Assembly: GCA_947569225.1 (NCBI GenBank)
Contig: CANORX010000010.1
Span: 1 to 14,151, forward strand
Length of the DNA: 14,151 nucleotides
DNA from: an uncultured Clostridia bacterium
GTDB taxonomy: Bacteria; Bacillota_I; Bacilli_A; RF39; UBA660
Reading direction: 5' to 3'
The position numbers and the translations under genes were made by a program. Numbering within the stretch: position 1 is the first letter of the stretch; every line of letters starts with the position of its first letter. Under the pieces are notes generated by a model. The model was not told where the DNA came from. It made no database searches and worked only from the letters and a program-made list of their open reading frames with translations. Below are positions 1-5,402 of this stretch, one piece after another.

Positions 1-313
1 TTAAAGCAGCAGCAGTTGTTTCTTTGTCTGTTACTCTTTTGTCTTCGGGTCTTGATTCTGATAGTATTGCTATAACTGTGTAACTATTTACGTTTACTGC
101 AAGGGTGTTTCCTAGCGAGTCATATATTGTTCCTCTTTCTGCAATGATTGTTTCTTTTTTTTCATTTCTGTTTTGCGCGAATGCAGTTAAGTCTATTCCA
201 TCAACTTCTTTGCTCAGTACGATGTAACTAAGTTTTCCTATTATTATTGCAAATAAAAAAACAACAACTATTACAAAAAGTTTGCTAATTTTTACAGTTC
301 TTGCTTTTTTCAA
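1..313 (-). CDS. Penicillin-binding protein (FtsI/PBP2 type), 5' part only
   Basis: This is the N-terminal 104 residues of a class B penicillin-binding protein (peptidoglycan transpeptidase of the division or elongation machinery). The frame stays open to the edge of the window. The visible part has a short basic cytoplasmic start (KKARTVKISK), one membrane segment at about residues 10-30, and then the family signature RGTIYDSLGNTLA followed by SYTVIA, typical of the first stretch after the membrane anchor in FtsI/PbpB/SpoVD proteins. No ATG is in frame before an upstream TAA. The best start is TTG at 313-311, with GAGGTG about ten bases upstream. It begins 23 bases after the ftsL stop, the usual order mraZ-rsmH-ftsL-pbp, so it is probably the division transpeptidase. 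The catalytic domain lies outside the window and cannot be checked. Confidence 0.88.
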   Translation of the reverse strand, partial: MKKARTVKISKLFVIVVVFLFAIIIGKLSYIVLSKEVDGIDLTAFAQNRNEKKETIIAERGTIYDSLGNTLAVNVNSYTVIAILSESRPEDKRVTDKETTAAAL

Positions 314-336
314 TATTTTTTAACACCTCACATTCG

Positions 337-624
337 TTATTCGTTAACTACAACTATGTTACTATTATTATACTCTAATCCTAAGTTAGTTGCAACTGCT
401 TCAACGTTATCTAGTGATGCTAATTCGTTTATTTTCATTTCTAAGCTTTCGTTTAAGTCTTCTTGTTTAGATATTTTCTTTTTCATGCTTTCTACTTCAA
501 TATTGGTTTTTGATAATAATGCCATAGAGAAAGAGGCACCAAATATGTTACCAAATATTAATAATCCTATTATAAATGTAAGTAGTTTTTCTCCTTTAAG
601 ATATTTTCTTTTTTTTCTTGCCAT
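337..624 (-). CDS. ftsL: FtsL-like cell division protein
   Basis: A 95-residue bitopic protein. It has a basic cytoplasmic N-terminus (MARKKRKYLKGEK), one hydrophobic segment at about residues 14-35, and an extracytoplasmic heptad-like coiled coil (from about SKTNIEVESMKKKISKQ to the LASLDNVEAVA region). The end LGLEY resembles the A-x-x-LG-hydrophobic motif of FtsL/DivIC proteins. FtsL forms the FtsL-FtsB(DivIC)-DivIB complex that activates septal synthesis. Sequence identity in this family is always poor, so the call rests on topology, length and position between rsmH and the PBP gene. A GTG nine bases further upstream is possible, but the ATG at 624 has the better-placed AAGGG site. It lies 14 bases after rsmH, in the same operon. 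Confidence 0.8.
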   Translation of the reverse strand: MARKKRKYLKGEKLLTFIIGLLIFGNIFGASFSMALLSKTNIEVESMKKKISKQEDLNESLEMKINELASLDNVEAVATNLGLEYNNSNIVVVNE

Positions 625-638
625 TATAATCACCCTTT

Positions 639-1541
639 TTATATTTTTTCTATTATACGAAGTGTAGCACTTCGACTTCTTTTGTTAGTACCAAGTTCTT
701 CTTCACTTGGCTTTATTCCTTTTTTCGTTATTAGTTTAGCTTTGGCTTTCATGTTTTCTGGCACTATTGGTAATTTTTTTGATAGTTCGTCATCACTAGA
801 TAGTTTTTTAAATAGATTTTTTACAATTCTATCTTCTAGTGAATGAAATGTTATTACACATAGTCTTCCATTAGGTTTTAATAGTTCGAAAGCGTTCATT
901 AAGCTATTTTCTAATATTTCGATTTCCTTGTTCACTTCTATTCTTATGGCTTGAAATGTTTTTCTACAAGGATTACTTTTTTTTCTATAAGACACAGGTA
1001 CATTGTTTTTTATGACTTCGGCTAGTTCTAATGTAGTATGAATAGGCCTACTATTTATTATACCTAAGCTAATAGATTTTGCATTTACCTCTTCTCCATA
1101 TATGAAGAGGATTTCAACTAGTTTTTGAAATGGATATTCGTTTACTACATTGTATGCAGATAAACTTTGTCTTTTATCCATTCTCATGTCAAGAGGTGCA
1201 TCTTTGTGAAAACTAAATCCTCTTTCGGCATCGTCTAGTTGTGGACTGCTGACTCCTAAGTCAAATAGTATTCCATCAACTTGATTATCAATGTACTCTT
1301 TCATGTTTTTAAAGTTTGTATGAAAGATTTTAAAATTTTTGCCTATTGTATTTAGTTTTTCAGTGCTGTAGTTAATAGCATAACCGTCTTGATCAAAGGC
1401 GAATAGGAACCCCTCAGTTTCTAATCTCTTTAATATTTCCCCTGAATGACCAGCAAATCCTAGTGTCGCATCTATGTATGTCCCATCTGGCTTAATGTTT
1501 AATCCTTCAATAGCTTCCATTAATAATACACTTTTATGCAT
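639..1541 (-). CDS. rsmH: 16S rRNA (cytosine1402-N4)-methyltransferase RsmH (MraW)
   Basis: A 300-residue SAM-dependent methyltransferase that modifies C1402 of 16S rRNA in the decoding centre. Recognisable parts are the N-terminal MHKSVLLMEAIE, the SAM-binding DATLGFAGHS (usual form TLGxGGHS, so Ala replaces one Gly here), FAFDQDGYAI, LFDLGVSSPQLDDAERGFSF, the DMRMD block, FQAIRIEVN in the inserted helical domain, and TFHSLEDRIVK near the C-terminus. The length is normal. The ATG at 1541 overlaps the mraZ stop by 8 bases and is preceded by GGTGAT. A longer reading from upstream would sit inside mraZ and lacks family support. It is translationally coupled to mraZ and transcribed from the MraZ-box promoter. 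Confidence 0.97.
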   Translation of the reverse strand: MHKSVLLMEAIEGLNIKPDGTYIDATLGFAGHSGEILKRLETEGFLFAFDQDGYAINYSTEKLNTIGKNFKIFHTNFKNMKEYIDNQVDGILFDLGVSSPQLDDAERGFSFHKDAPLDMRMDKRQSLSAYNVVNEYPFQKLVEILFIYGEEVNAKSISLGIINSRPIHTTLELAEVIKNNVPVSYRKKSNPCRKTFQAIRIEVNKEIEILENSLMNAFELLKPNGRLCVITFHSLEDRIVKNLFKKLSSDDELSKKLPIVPENMKAKAKLITKKGIKPSEEELGTNKRSRSATLRIIEKI

Positions 1542-1974
1542 CAAAATCACCAAACCCAAATAAATTTTCTGCTATTTCGCTAAAGTTTTCCTCGTTTGTA
1601 GTTAGGAAGTTATCGAATTGTTCCTCATCCCATATTTCTAAGCGATCGTTAACGCCGATTATTACACAAGTTTTATTTAAACCGGCGTATCCGACCAATG
1701 GTGAGGTAATATTAATTCGACCTTGTTTATCGAATTCACAGACAGCAGCGCCGCTTAGTAGAAACCTCGAAAAGTTTCTAGCGTCTTTTTTTGTGAAAGG
1801 TAATGTGCTCAATTTGTTAGCTAATTTTTCCCACTCTGGTCGTGAATATACAAATAAGCATTTATCTAATCCTCTGGTGATTATGAATTCATCACCTAAT
1901 TCTAATCTGAATTTAGAGGGAATAGTAAGCCTATTTTTTTCATCTAATTTGACGTGATATTCACCAATTAGCAT
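1534..1974 (-). CDS. mraZ: Transcriptional regulator MraZ
   Basis: A 146-residue protein with two tandem SpoVT/AbrB-like halves: DEKNRLTIP near residues 11-19 and DKQGRINI in the second half, both versions of the MraZ D-x-K-G-R motif. The first half has Asn in place of the usual Gly. MraZ forms rings that bind repeated GTGG-type boxes and usually represses its own operon. The start MLIGEYHVKLDEKNR at 1974 is the family N-terminus and follows GTGGGGG with suitable spacing; the longer reading adds 11 unrelated residues encoded inside the operator. The promoter and five boxes lie immediately upstream. It is the first gene of mraZ-rsmH-ftsL-pbp. Confidence 0.97.
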   Translation of the reverse strand: MLIGEYHVKLDEKNRLTIPSKFRLELGDEFIITRGLDKCLFVYSRPEWEKLANKLSTLPFTKKDARNFSRFLLSGAAVCEFDKQGRINITSPLVGYAGLNKTCVIIGVNDRLEIWDEEQFDNFLTTNEENFSEIAENLFGFGDFDA

Positions 1975-1983
1975 AGAAATCCC

Positions 1984-2030
1984 CCACTTTCTTCCACTTA
2001 TCTCCACTATCTACCACTATTCTACTCCAC
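1984..2030 (-). promoter_or_regulatory. MraZ operator: five GTGG boxes
   Basis: On the minus strand GTGG occurs at 2030-2027, 2017-2014, 2007-2004, 1997-1994 and 1987-1984. The last four are exactly 10 bp apart in an A/T-A-GTGG-purine context; the first is 13 bp away. MraZ is known to bind tandem TGGGN or AAAGTG[T/G]-type boxes in front of its own gene. The array runs from just upstream of the -10 hexamer to the ribosome binding site of mraZ, so binding would block RNA polymerase and perhaps translation. The last box merges with the mraZ Shine-Dalgarno (GTGGGGG). Confidence 0.88.
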
Positions 2031-2047
2031 TTATATTGTTTTGTAAA
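2019..2047 (-). promoter_or_regulatory. mraZ promoter
   Basis: The -35 TTTACA (2047-2042) and -10 TAGAAT (2024-2019) are separated by 17 bp on the minus strand. Transcription would begin near 2012 and leave a leader of about 40 bases. The first GTGG box lies in the spacer and the second just downstream of the -10, as expected for an autorepressed promoter. Confidence 0.7.
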
Positions 2048-2080
2048 GGTATGAAATATTATTTTTTACAGTTTTTTACA

Positions 2081-2110
2081 AAAAAATAAGATACTAATAT
2101 TTTTAGTATC
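2081..2110 (-). terminator. Intrinsic terminator upstream of mraZ
   Basis: A perfect 8-bp stem (2110-2103 with 2097-2090, GATACTAA/TTAGTATC) with a 5-base loop is followed on the minus strand by TTATTTTTTT. It separates the small RNA unit from the mraZ promoter and could be a second terminator for the small RNA. Confidence 0.6.
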
Positions 2111-2142
2111 AAAGCGTATAATATATACTTTTATAATGATAG

Positions 2143-2172
2143 AAAAAACAAGAAATATTAAATCTCTTGTTT
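2143..2172 (-). terminator. Candidate terminator of the small RNA
   Basis: An 8-bp stem AAACAAGA/TCTTGTTT (2172-2165 with 2153-2146) with an 11-base loop leads directly into a run of six T on the minus strand (2148-2143). The stem is AT-rich, so termination may be partial. Read-through would end at the stronger hairpin at 2110-2081. Confidence 0.5.
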
Positions 2173-2242
2173 AAGAAAAATTTAGGGCACCCTCTTAAGA
2201 GACCCCCCTATAAAAATGATAAAATCATTTTTCCATCGCATT
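2143..2242 (-). ncRNA. Predicted structured small RNA beside the Abi gene (putative RNA antitoxin)
   Basis: A near-consensus promoter (2277-2249) faces a terminator about 100 bases away and the interval holds no convincing protein. The predicted RNA starts near 2242. It has a 9-bp AU hairpin (AAAAATGAT/ATCATTTTT, 2232-2224 with 2220-2212), then a block unusually G-rich for this DNA: six G at 2208-2203, the self-complementary TCTCTTAAGAG, and GGGTGCCC. It ends in the 2172-2143 hairpin. TCTCTT can also pair with AAGAGA in that hairpin, so alternative folds or a pseudoknot are possible. I see no hallmark of SRP RNA, 6S, tmRNA or RNase P. A 19-codon leaderless frame begins at 2241 (MRWKND...), so a micropeptide cannot be excluded. 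The antitoxin role is inferred from the adjacent HEPN/Abi gene only. Confidence 0.58.
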
Positions 2243-2248
2243 GTCTAC

Positions 2249-2277
2249 ATGTTATCATGCAACACTTTTGATGTCAA
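2249..2277 (-). promoter_or_regulatory. Strong promoter of the small RNA
   Basis: The -35 is TTGACA (2277-2272, perfect consensus), the spacer is 17 bp, and the -10 is TAACAT (2254-2249), preceded by TG one base away (extended -10). It is the closest match to consensus I noticed in the window, yet no annotated protein follows it before the mraZ promoter. Confidence 0.78.
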
Positions 2278-2348
2278 CTACTTTTAGTCATTTTTATATT
2301 TGTTTTCTATTATCATTAGAAAATAAATATATGTTGATTTAAGTAGTT
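2276..2348. repeat. Long imperfect inverted repeat between the Abi gene and the small RNA
   Basis: Nested arms: AACTACTT (2276-2283) with AAGTAGTT (2341-2348); AGTCA (2286-2290) with TGATT (2335-2339); TATATTT (2295-2301) with AAATATA (2325-2331); TTTTCTA (2303-2309) with TAGAAAA (2317-2323); a 7-base loop. The two imperfect positions (2287/2338 and 2302/2324) are G-T, so a plus-strand RNA would keep them as G-U pairs while a minus-strand RNA would have A-C mismatches. The left arm overlaps the -35 of the small-RNA promoter. It has no U-run and is not a standard terminator. Function is unknown. Confidence 0.55.
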
Positions 2349-2423
2349 CATTATTAGTATAATACTCACTATGATTATTTATTCTTAAAAACAGATTATT
2401 TATTTTATCATTTATTTTTCTTT

Positions 2424-3239
2424 TTACTTTTTGGCTATGAATAATATATTAAATAAGTATAATAAACTTGTTATTTGTCTTATTCTTACATTAGATAATT
2501 TACTTTCTCTTAATTCTTTGCCCATTCCTATTTTATACAAGTAATTTCTAATTTCTTTTTTAGTTTTATATAAATCATCTTTTTTATTTAGGTTATTTAA
2601 TAAAGAATCATTGTGTGCAACTCCATTTCTAAGTCTTAATATGTCTCTTAGTGGATATATATATCTGTGTTCTGTTTTTAAGTTATATTCTGATGTAAAG
2701 TAATCATAAAAATCTATTAATTCTCCAAATGTTATTAAATTCATAAATTCCCATAAAGGTATATTCTCTAATTCTTTATCTTTATTTATATCGTATTTAT
2801 AGAATATTTCTTTGTATTCTTGTTTTCCTACTTTATTTAAAATGTTAATGTGTAAATGTTGTTTATTATTATAGTCATTTTTTAGATATTTATTTACTAT
2901 TTTGTATCCATTATTACTTAGTTCTCTTTCTTTTTTATAAATCCATATTTTTAAATAATATTCTACTTCCATTAACATGTCATATAGTAAAGTCCTTAAT
3001 TTTTGGTCTATAGTTGATAAGTCTTTTAAATAAGCAAGGTCTAAATCTATGTATTTGTTTGTAGGCTTTCCATCTTTATAATATACTTGAAAATTATTTA
3101 TATATTTAAGTAAGGTATAATAGTTACAATTTATTTCTAAATGTTTGCTAGCTTTTTCTTCTGTTATTTTATTAAATTTAATGTTTCTCATTTTTAATTT
3201 ATTTATCATTTCTTTAGTTGTTAAAATGTGTTTTTCCAT
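2424..3239 (-). CDS. Abi_2 (AbiF/AbiD-like) HEPN-domain protein, putative RNA-targeted toxin
   Basis: A 271-residue soluble, Lys/Asn-rich protein. Matches to the Abi_2 family (abortive-infection proteins AbiD/AbiF) run in order: NYYTLLKYINNF (about 39-50, usual NYYRL.Y), the LSTIDQKLRTLLYDMLMEVE helix (about 74-93), LPLW-type IPLWEFMNLITFGELIDFY (160-178), and LRLRNGVAHND (201-211). The last holds R204-N-G-V-A-H209, the R-x4-H motif of HEPN ribonucleases. Families of this kind cause growth arrest or abortive infection by acting on RNA, and AbiF has been described as a toxin held by an RNA antitoxin. ATG 3239 has AGGAGA seven bases upstream and its own promoter. It lies isolated between the tsf terminator and a small RNA, in a very AT-rich stretch, suggesting an acquired cassette. 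Family call firm; activity inferred. Confidence 0.88.
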   Translation of the reverse strand: MEKHILTTKEMINKLKMRNIKFNKITEEKASKHLEINCNYYTLLKYINNFQVYYKDGKPTNKYIDLDLAYLKDLSTIDQKLRTLLYDMLMEVEYYLKIWIYKKERELSNNGYKIVNKYLKNDYNNKQHLHINILNKVGKQEYKEIFYKYDINKDKELENIPLWEFMNLITFGELIDFYDYFTSEYNLKTEHRYIYPLRDILRLRNGVAHNDSLLNNLNKKDDLYKTKKEIRNYLYKIGMGKELRESKLSNVRIRQITSLLYLFNILFIAKK

Positions 3240-3266
3240 TTATTATCTCCTTATTTTTTAATTAAT

Positions 3267-3295
3267 ATATTAATTATTTTCACATTTTATATCAA
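3267..3295 (-). promoter_or_regulatory. Promoter of the Abi gene, with an 18-bp palindrome on the -10
   Basis: TTGATA (3295-3290), 17 bp, TAATAT (3272-3267) on the minus strand; the start codon follows about 28 bases downstream. The -10 lies inside a perfect 18-bp palindrome, 3259-3276 (core ATTAATATATTAAT). This could be an operator for a dimeric regulator, though AT-only palindromes arise easily in such DNA. Confidence 0.6.
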
Positions 3296-3323
3296 TGGTA
3301 TTTTATTAATTTTTAAAAAAGTT

Positions 3324-3348
3324 AAAAAAAAGATGCAATTTATGCACC
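3324..3348 (-). terminator. Intrinsic terminator of rpsB-tsf
   Basis: Stem GGTGCA/TGCATC (3348-3343 with 3337-3332, one G-T pair) with a 5-base loop, followed on the minus strand by eight T (3331-3324). It begins on the base next to the tsf stop codon, so the operon ends here and the Abi gene needs its own promoter. Confidence 0.88.
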
Positions 3349-4227
3349 TTAGTTTCCGTTAATTTGTTTAGCTACTTCATCTGCAAAGTTTTCGCTTCTT
3401 TTTTCTATTCCTTCACCAACTTCGTAACGTACCATTTTTACTACATTAGTGTTATTTTGTTCAAGATAAGCTTTTACTGTTAAATCTCCATCTTTAACAA
3501 ATTTTTGCTCGATTAAGCATATTTCTTCATAAAATTTGTCTAATCTTCCTGAAATTATTTTATCTATGAATTCTGGCTTTTTGCCTTCAGTTAAGGCTTG
3601 TTCAGTTAAGACACTTTTTTCATGTTCTACTTTTTCCATTGGTACTTCGTCGCGGTTAACATATTCTGGTTTCATTGCAGCAGCTTGCATAGCTATATCT
3701 TTAGAAATATTTTCGTCATTTCCTTTTAATACAATTAGTGAGGCAATTTTTCCGCCCATGTGTAGATAGCTTCCAAACACTTCATCTTCATTTTTATTTA
3801 CAACTTCGAATCTTCTAAAGCTTAATTTTTCTCCAATTGTAGCTGTTTCATTAATTATAAGATCATTAATAGATGACCCATCAATTGTTAAATTTAAAGC
3901 TTCATCTAATTCTTTTACTTCACTATTTAGTATAGCGTTACCTATTTTGTCAACCATTTTAATAAATTCGTTGTTTTTAGCAACAAAGTCAGTTTCAGCG
4001 TTTATTTCTAAGATAACAGCTTTGTTTTCTTTAGTATAAATATTTGCTAATCCTTCTGCGGCTATTCTATCAGCTTTTTTTGCTGCTTTGCTTATACCTT
4101 TTTCTCTTAAATAGTCAATAGCTTTATCTATATCTCCATTTGTTTCAGTTAGCGCTTTTTTGCAATCAAGCATCCCAGCACCTGTCATATCACGTAGTGC
4201 TTTTACATCACTTGCTTTTATATCCAT
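3349..4227 (-). CDS. tsf: Translation elongation factor Ts
   Basis: A full-length (292 aa) EF-Ts, the guanine nucleotide exchange factor for EF-Tu. The N-terminal UBA-like domain (about 1-55) reads MDIKASDVKALRDMTGAGML followed by DCKKALTETNGDIDKAIDYL. TDFVAKN (79-85), which contacts EF-Tu, is intact. The two core subdomains follow, including YLHMGGKIASLIVL and MKPEYVNRDEVP. ATG 4227 has AAGGAGA upstream. It follows rpsB by 27 bases in the standard rpsB-tsf pair and ends at a terminator, so pyrH and frr, often next in other Bacillota, are not here. Confidence 0.98.
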   Translation of the reverse strand: MDIKASDVKALRDMTGAGMLDCKKALTETNGDIDKAIDYLREKGISKAAKKADRIAAEGLANIYTKENKAVILEINAETDFVAKNNEFIKMVDKIGNAILNSEVKELDEALNLTIDGSSINDLIINETATIGEKLSFRRFEVVNKNEDEVFGSYLHMGGKIASLIVLKGNDENISKDIAMQAAAMKPEYVNRDEVPMEKVEHEKSVLTEQALTEGKKPEFIDKIISGRLDKFYEEICLIEQKFVKDGDLTVKAYLEQNNTNVVKMVRYEVGEGIEKRSENFADEVAKQINGN

Positions 4228-4254
4228 AATAATTCTCCTTTTATTTTTTTATAT

Positions 4255-5211
4255 TTATTTTAAAGCATCAATTAGTTCTTCTTTTTTCATGCTAGAATAA
4301 CCTTTAACACCTTTGTCTTTTGCTAATGCTTTTAAGTCCGCAAGTTTCATGTCTTCTAAATTTGTATTTTCTTCTGGTTCACTAGTTTCAATTGTTTTTT
4401 CTTCTTTTGTTTCTACTTCTTTTTCTATTACTTTAATTTCTTCTTTTTTATTGTCTTTTTGTTTTCTTGGTTTAGCAAATTCATCTTCTGATACGTAATC
4501 ATCAAGTGGAAGTCCGTTAGCTTCACATACAGCGTTTGCTAATACTCCAAGTACTACTTTTACTGCACGTACAGCATCGTCATTTCCTGGTATTACATAA
4601 TCTACATCATCAGGATCACTATTAGTGTCAACTATACCAAATACTGGTATGTTTAATCTTCTAGCTTCACGAATTGCGTTTATTTCAATACGTGGATCTA
4701 CTATTATTAGTGCTTGTGGTAATTTATTCATTTCTCTTATACCACAAAGTATTTTGTTAAGTTTATCATATTCTTTTTGTAATTTTGATACTTCTTTTTT
4801 AGGAAGTAATTCGAATTTACCATCGCTTTTCATTTTTTCAATTTCTGTTAGACGATTAATTCTTTCTCTTATTGTTTTAAAGTTAGTAAGAGTTCCTCCT
4901 AACCATCGTTCAGTTACATAGTATCCTCCACATCTTGTTGCTTCGTCAATACTTGCTTCTTGTGCTTGTTTTTTTGTTCCAACGAATAATGCTTTTCCTC
5001 CATTTTCACAGGCTTTAAATAATGCAGCATAAGCTTCTTCTAATTTTCTTTCTGTTTTATCTAAATCGATAATGTAAATGTCATCCCTTGAAGTATATAT
5101 ATACTCTTTCATTTTAGGGTTCCATCTTTTTGTTTGGTGTCCAAAATGTACACCAGCTTCTAATAAATTATTTTTTGATACGACTTTTTTATTTAATGTT
5201 TCTTCTGTCAT
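4255..5211 (-). CDS. rpsB: 30S ribosomal protein S2 with a C-terminal Rho_N/SAP-like extension
   Basis: A 318-residue S2. The core is residues 1 to about 247, with [49 protein letters not shown] and [18 protein letters not shown] all intact. The core fits typical S2 length. It continues into a charged Lys/Glu linker (about 248-283) and ends in a compact 34-residue module, [18 protein letters not shown] then [16 protein letters not shown], which looks like a Rho N-terminal/SAP-type helix-extended-helix (usually nucleic-acid binding). The ATG at 5211 has AAGGAAGAG about seven bases upstream; a reading from 5280 would include leader RNA sequence and is rejected. First gene of rpsB-tsf. Confidence 0.97.
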   Translation of the reverse strand: MTEETLNKKVVSKNNLLEAGVHFGHQTKRWNPKMKEYIYTSRDDIYIIDLDKTERKLEEAYAALFKACENGGKALFVGTKKQAQEASIDEATRCGGYYVTERWLGGTLTNFKTIRERINRLTEIEKMKSDGKFELLPKKEVSKLQKEYDKLNKILCGIREMNKLPQALIIVDPRIEINAIREARRLNIPVFGIVDTNSDPDDVDYVIPGNDDAVRAVKVVLGVLANAVCEANGLPLDDYVSEDEFAKPRKQKDNKKEEIKVIEKEVETKEEKTIETSEPEENTNLEDMKLADLKALAKDKGVKGYSSMKKEELIDALK

Positions 5212-5240
5212 ATTTTCACTCTTCCTTTCGTTTTTACTTC

Positions 5241-5302
5241 CTTTTGATTCTAAACTTTCACACCTACTATTTGTAAGCACTAGTAAAAGTAATCCTCAAA
5301 AG
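5241..5302 (-). promoter_or_regulatory. Candidate rpsB leader RNA structure (possible S2 autoregulatory site)
   Basis: In the about 110-base leader three arms nest co-linearly on the minus strand: CTTTTGA (5302-5296) with TCAAAAG (5247-5241); ACTTT (5290-5286) with AAAGT (5258-5254); TACTA (5285-5281) with TAGTA (5269-5265). The apical loop is 11 bases (GTGCTTACAAA), with an asymmetric internal loop GGTGTG. All 17 base pairs are Watson-Crick. S2 represses rpsB-tsf through a leader in enterobacteria. Whether this RNA does the same here is inference from position and folding. Confidence 0.5.
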
Positions 5303-5326
5303 TGTTTATTTTTAAAGCCCGAATTA

Positions 5327-5356
5327 ATTTTATCATAATATTATATGATTAGTAAA
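5327..5356 (-). promoter_or_regulatory. rpsB-tsf promoter
   Basis: TTTACT (5356-5351), 18 bp, TAAAAT (5332-5327) on the minus strand, with TG one base before the -10 (extended -10). Transcription would start near 5320 and give a leader of about 110 bases holding the structure at 5302-5241. I found no convincing terminator between the helicase stop and this promoter, so some helicase transcripts may read into rpsB. Confidence 0.65.
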
Positions 5357-5402
5357 TGTTTTTATTTAAAAAGTTATTATATTTTCAGTGTTTTTTATGC
5401 TT

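Noticed and set aside
356..667. Hydrophobic plus-strand frame opposite ftsL
   Set aside because: Shadow of ftsL and its membrane helix. No ribosome binding site, and the FtsL reading fits operon context and topology.
2061..2080. TTTTTTACA repeats upstream of mraZ as extra regulator boxes
   Set aside because: They are two short AT-rich look-alikes without fixed spacing to the promoter. One nearby copy is already used as the -35.
2117..2137. Two plus-strand TATAAT matches between mraZ and the small RNA
   Set aside because: No acceptable -35 at 16-18 bp for either, and nothing on the plus strand downstream to express. The AT-rich context explains them.
2143..2242. Small RNA as SRP RNA, 6S RNA, tmRNA or RNase P RNA
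   Set aside because: No SRP GGAA loop context, no long 6S-type central bubble, no tRNA-like ends or tag frame, and far too short for RNase P.
2424..3239. Abi gene as a HEPN-MNT pair or a Cas13
   Set aside because: No nucleotidyltransferase gene is adjacent. The protein has a single R-x4-H and is 271 aa, far below Cas13, and there is no CRISPR array.
4625..4921. Plus-strand reading frames opposite rpsB, tsf, dnaG, rpoD and the helicase
   Set aside because: They are Ser/Phe/Leu-rich mirror frames of well-supported minus-strand genes, without ribosome binding sites or family resemblance.
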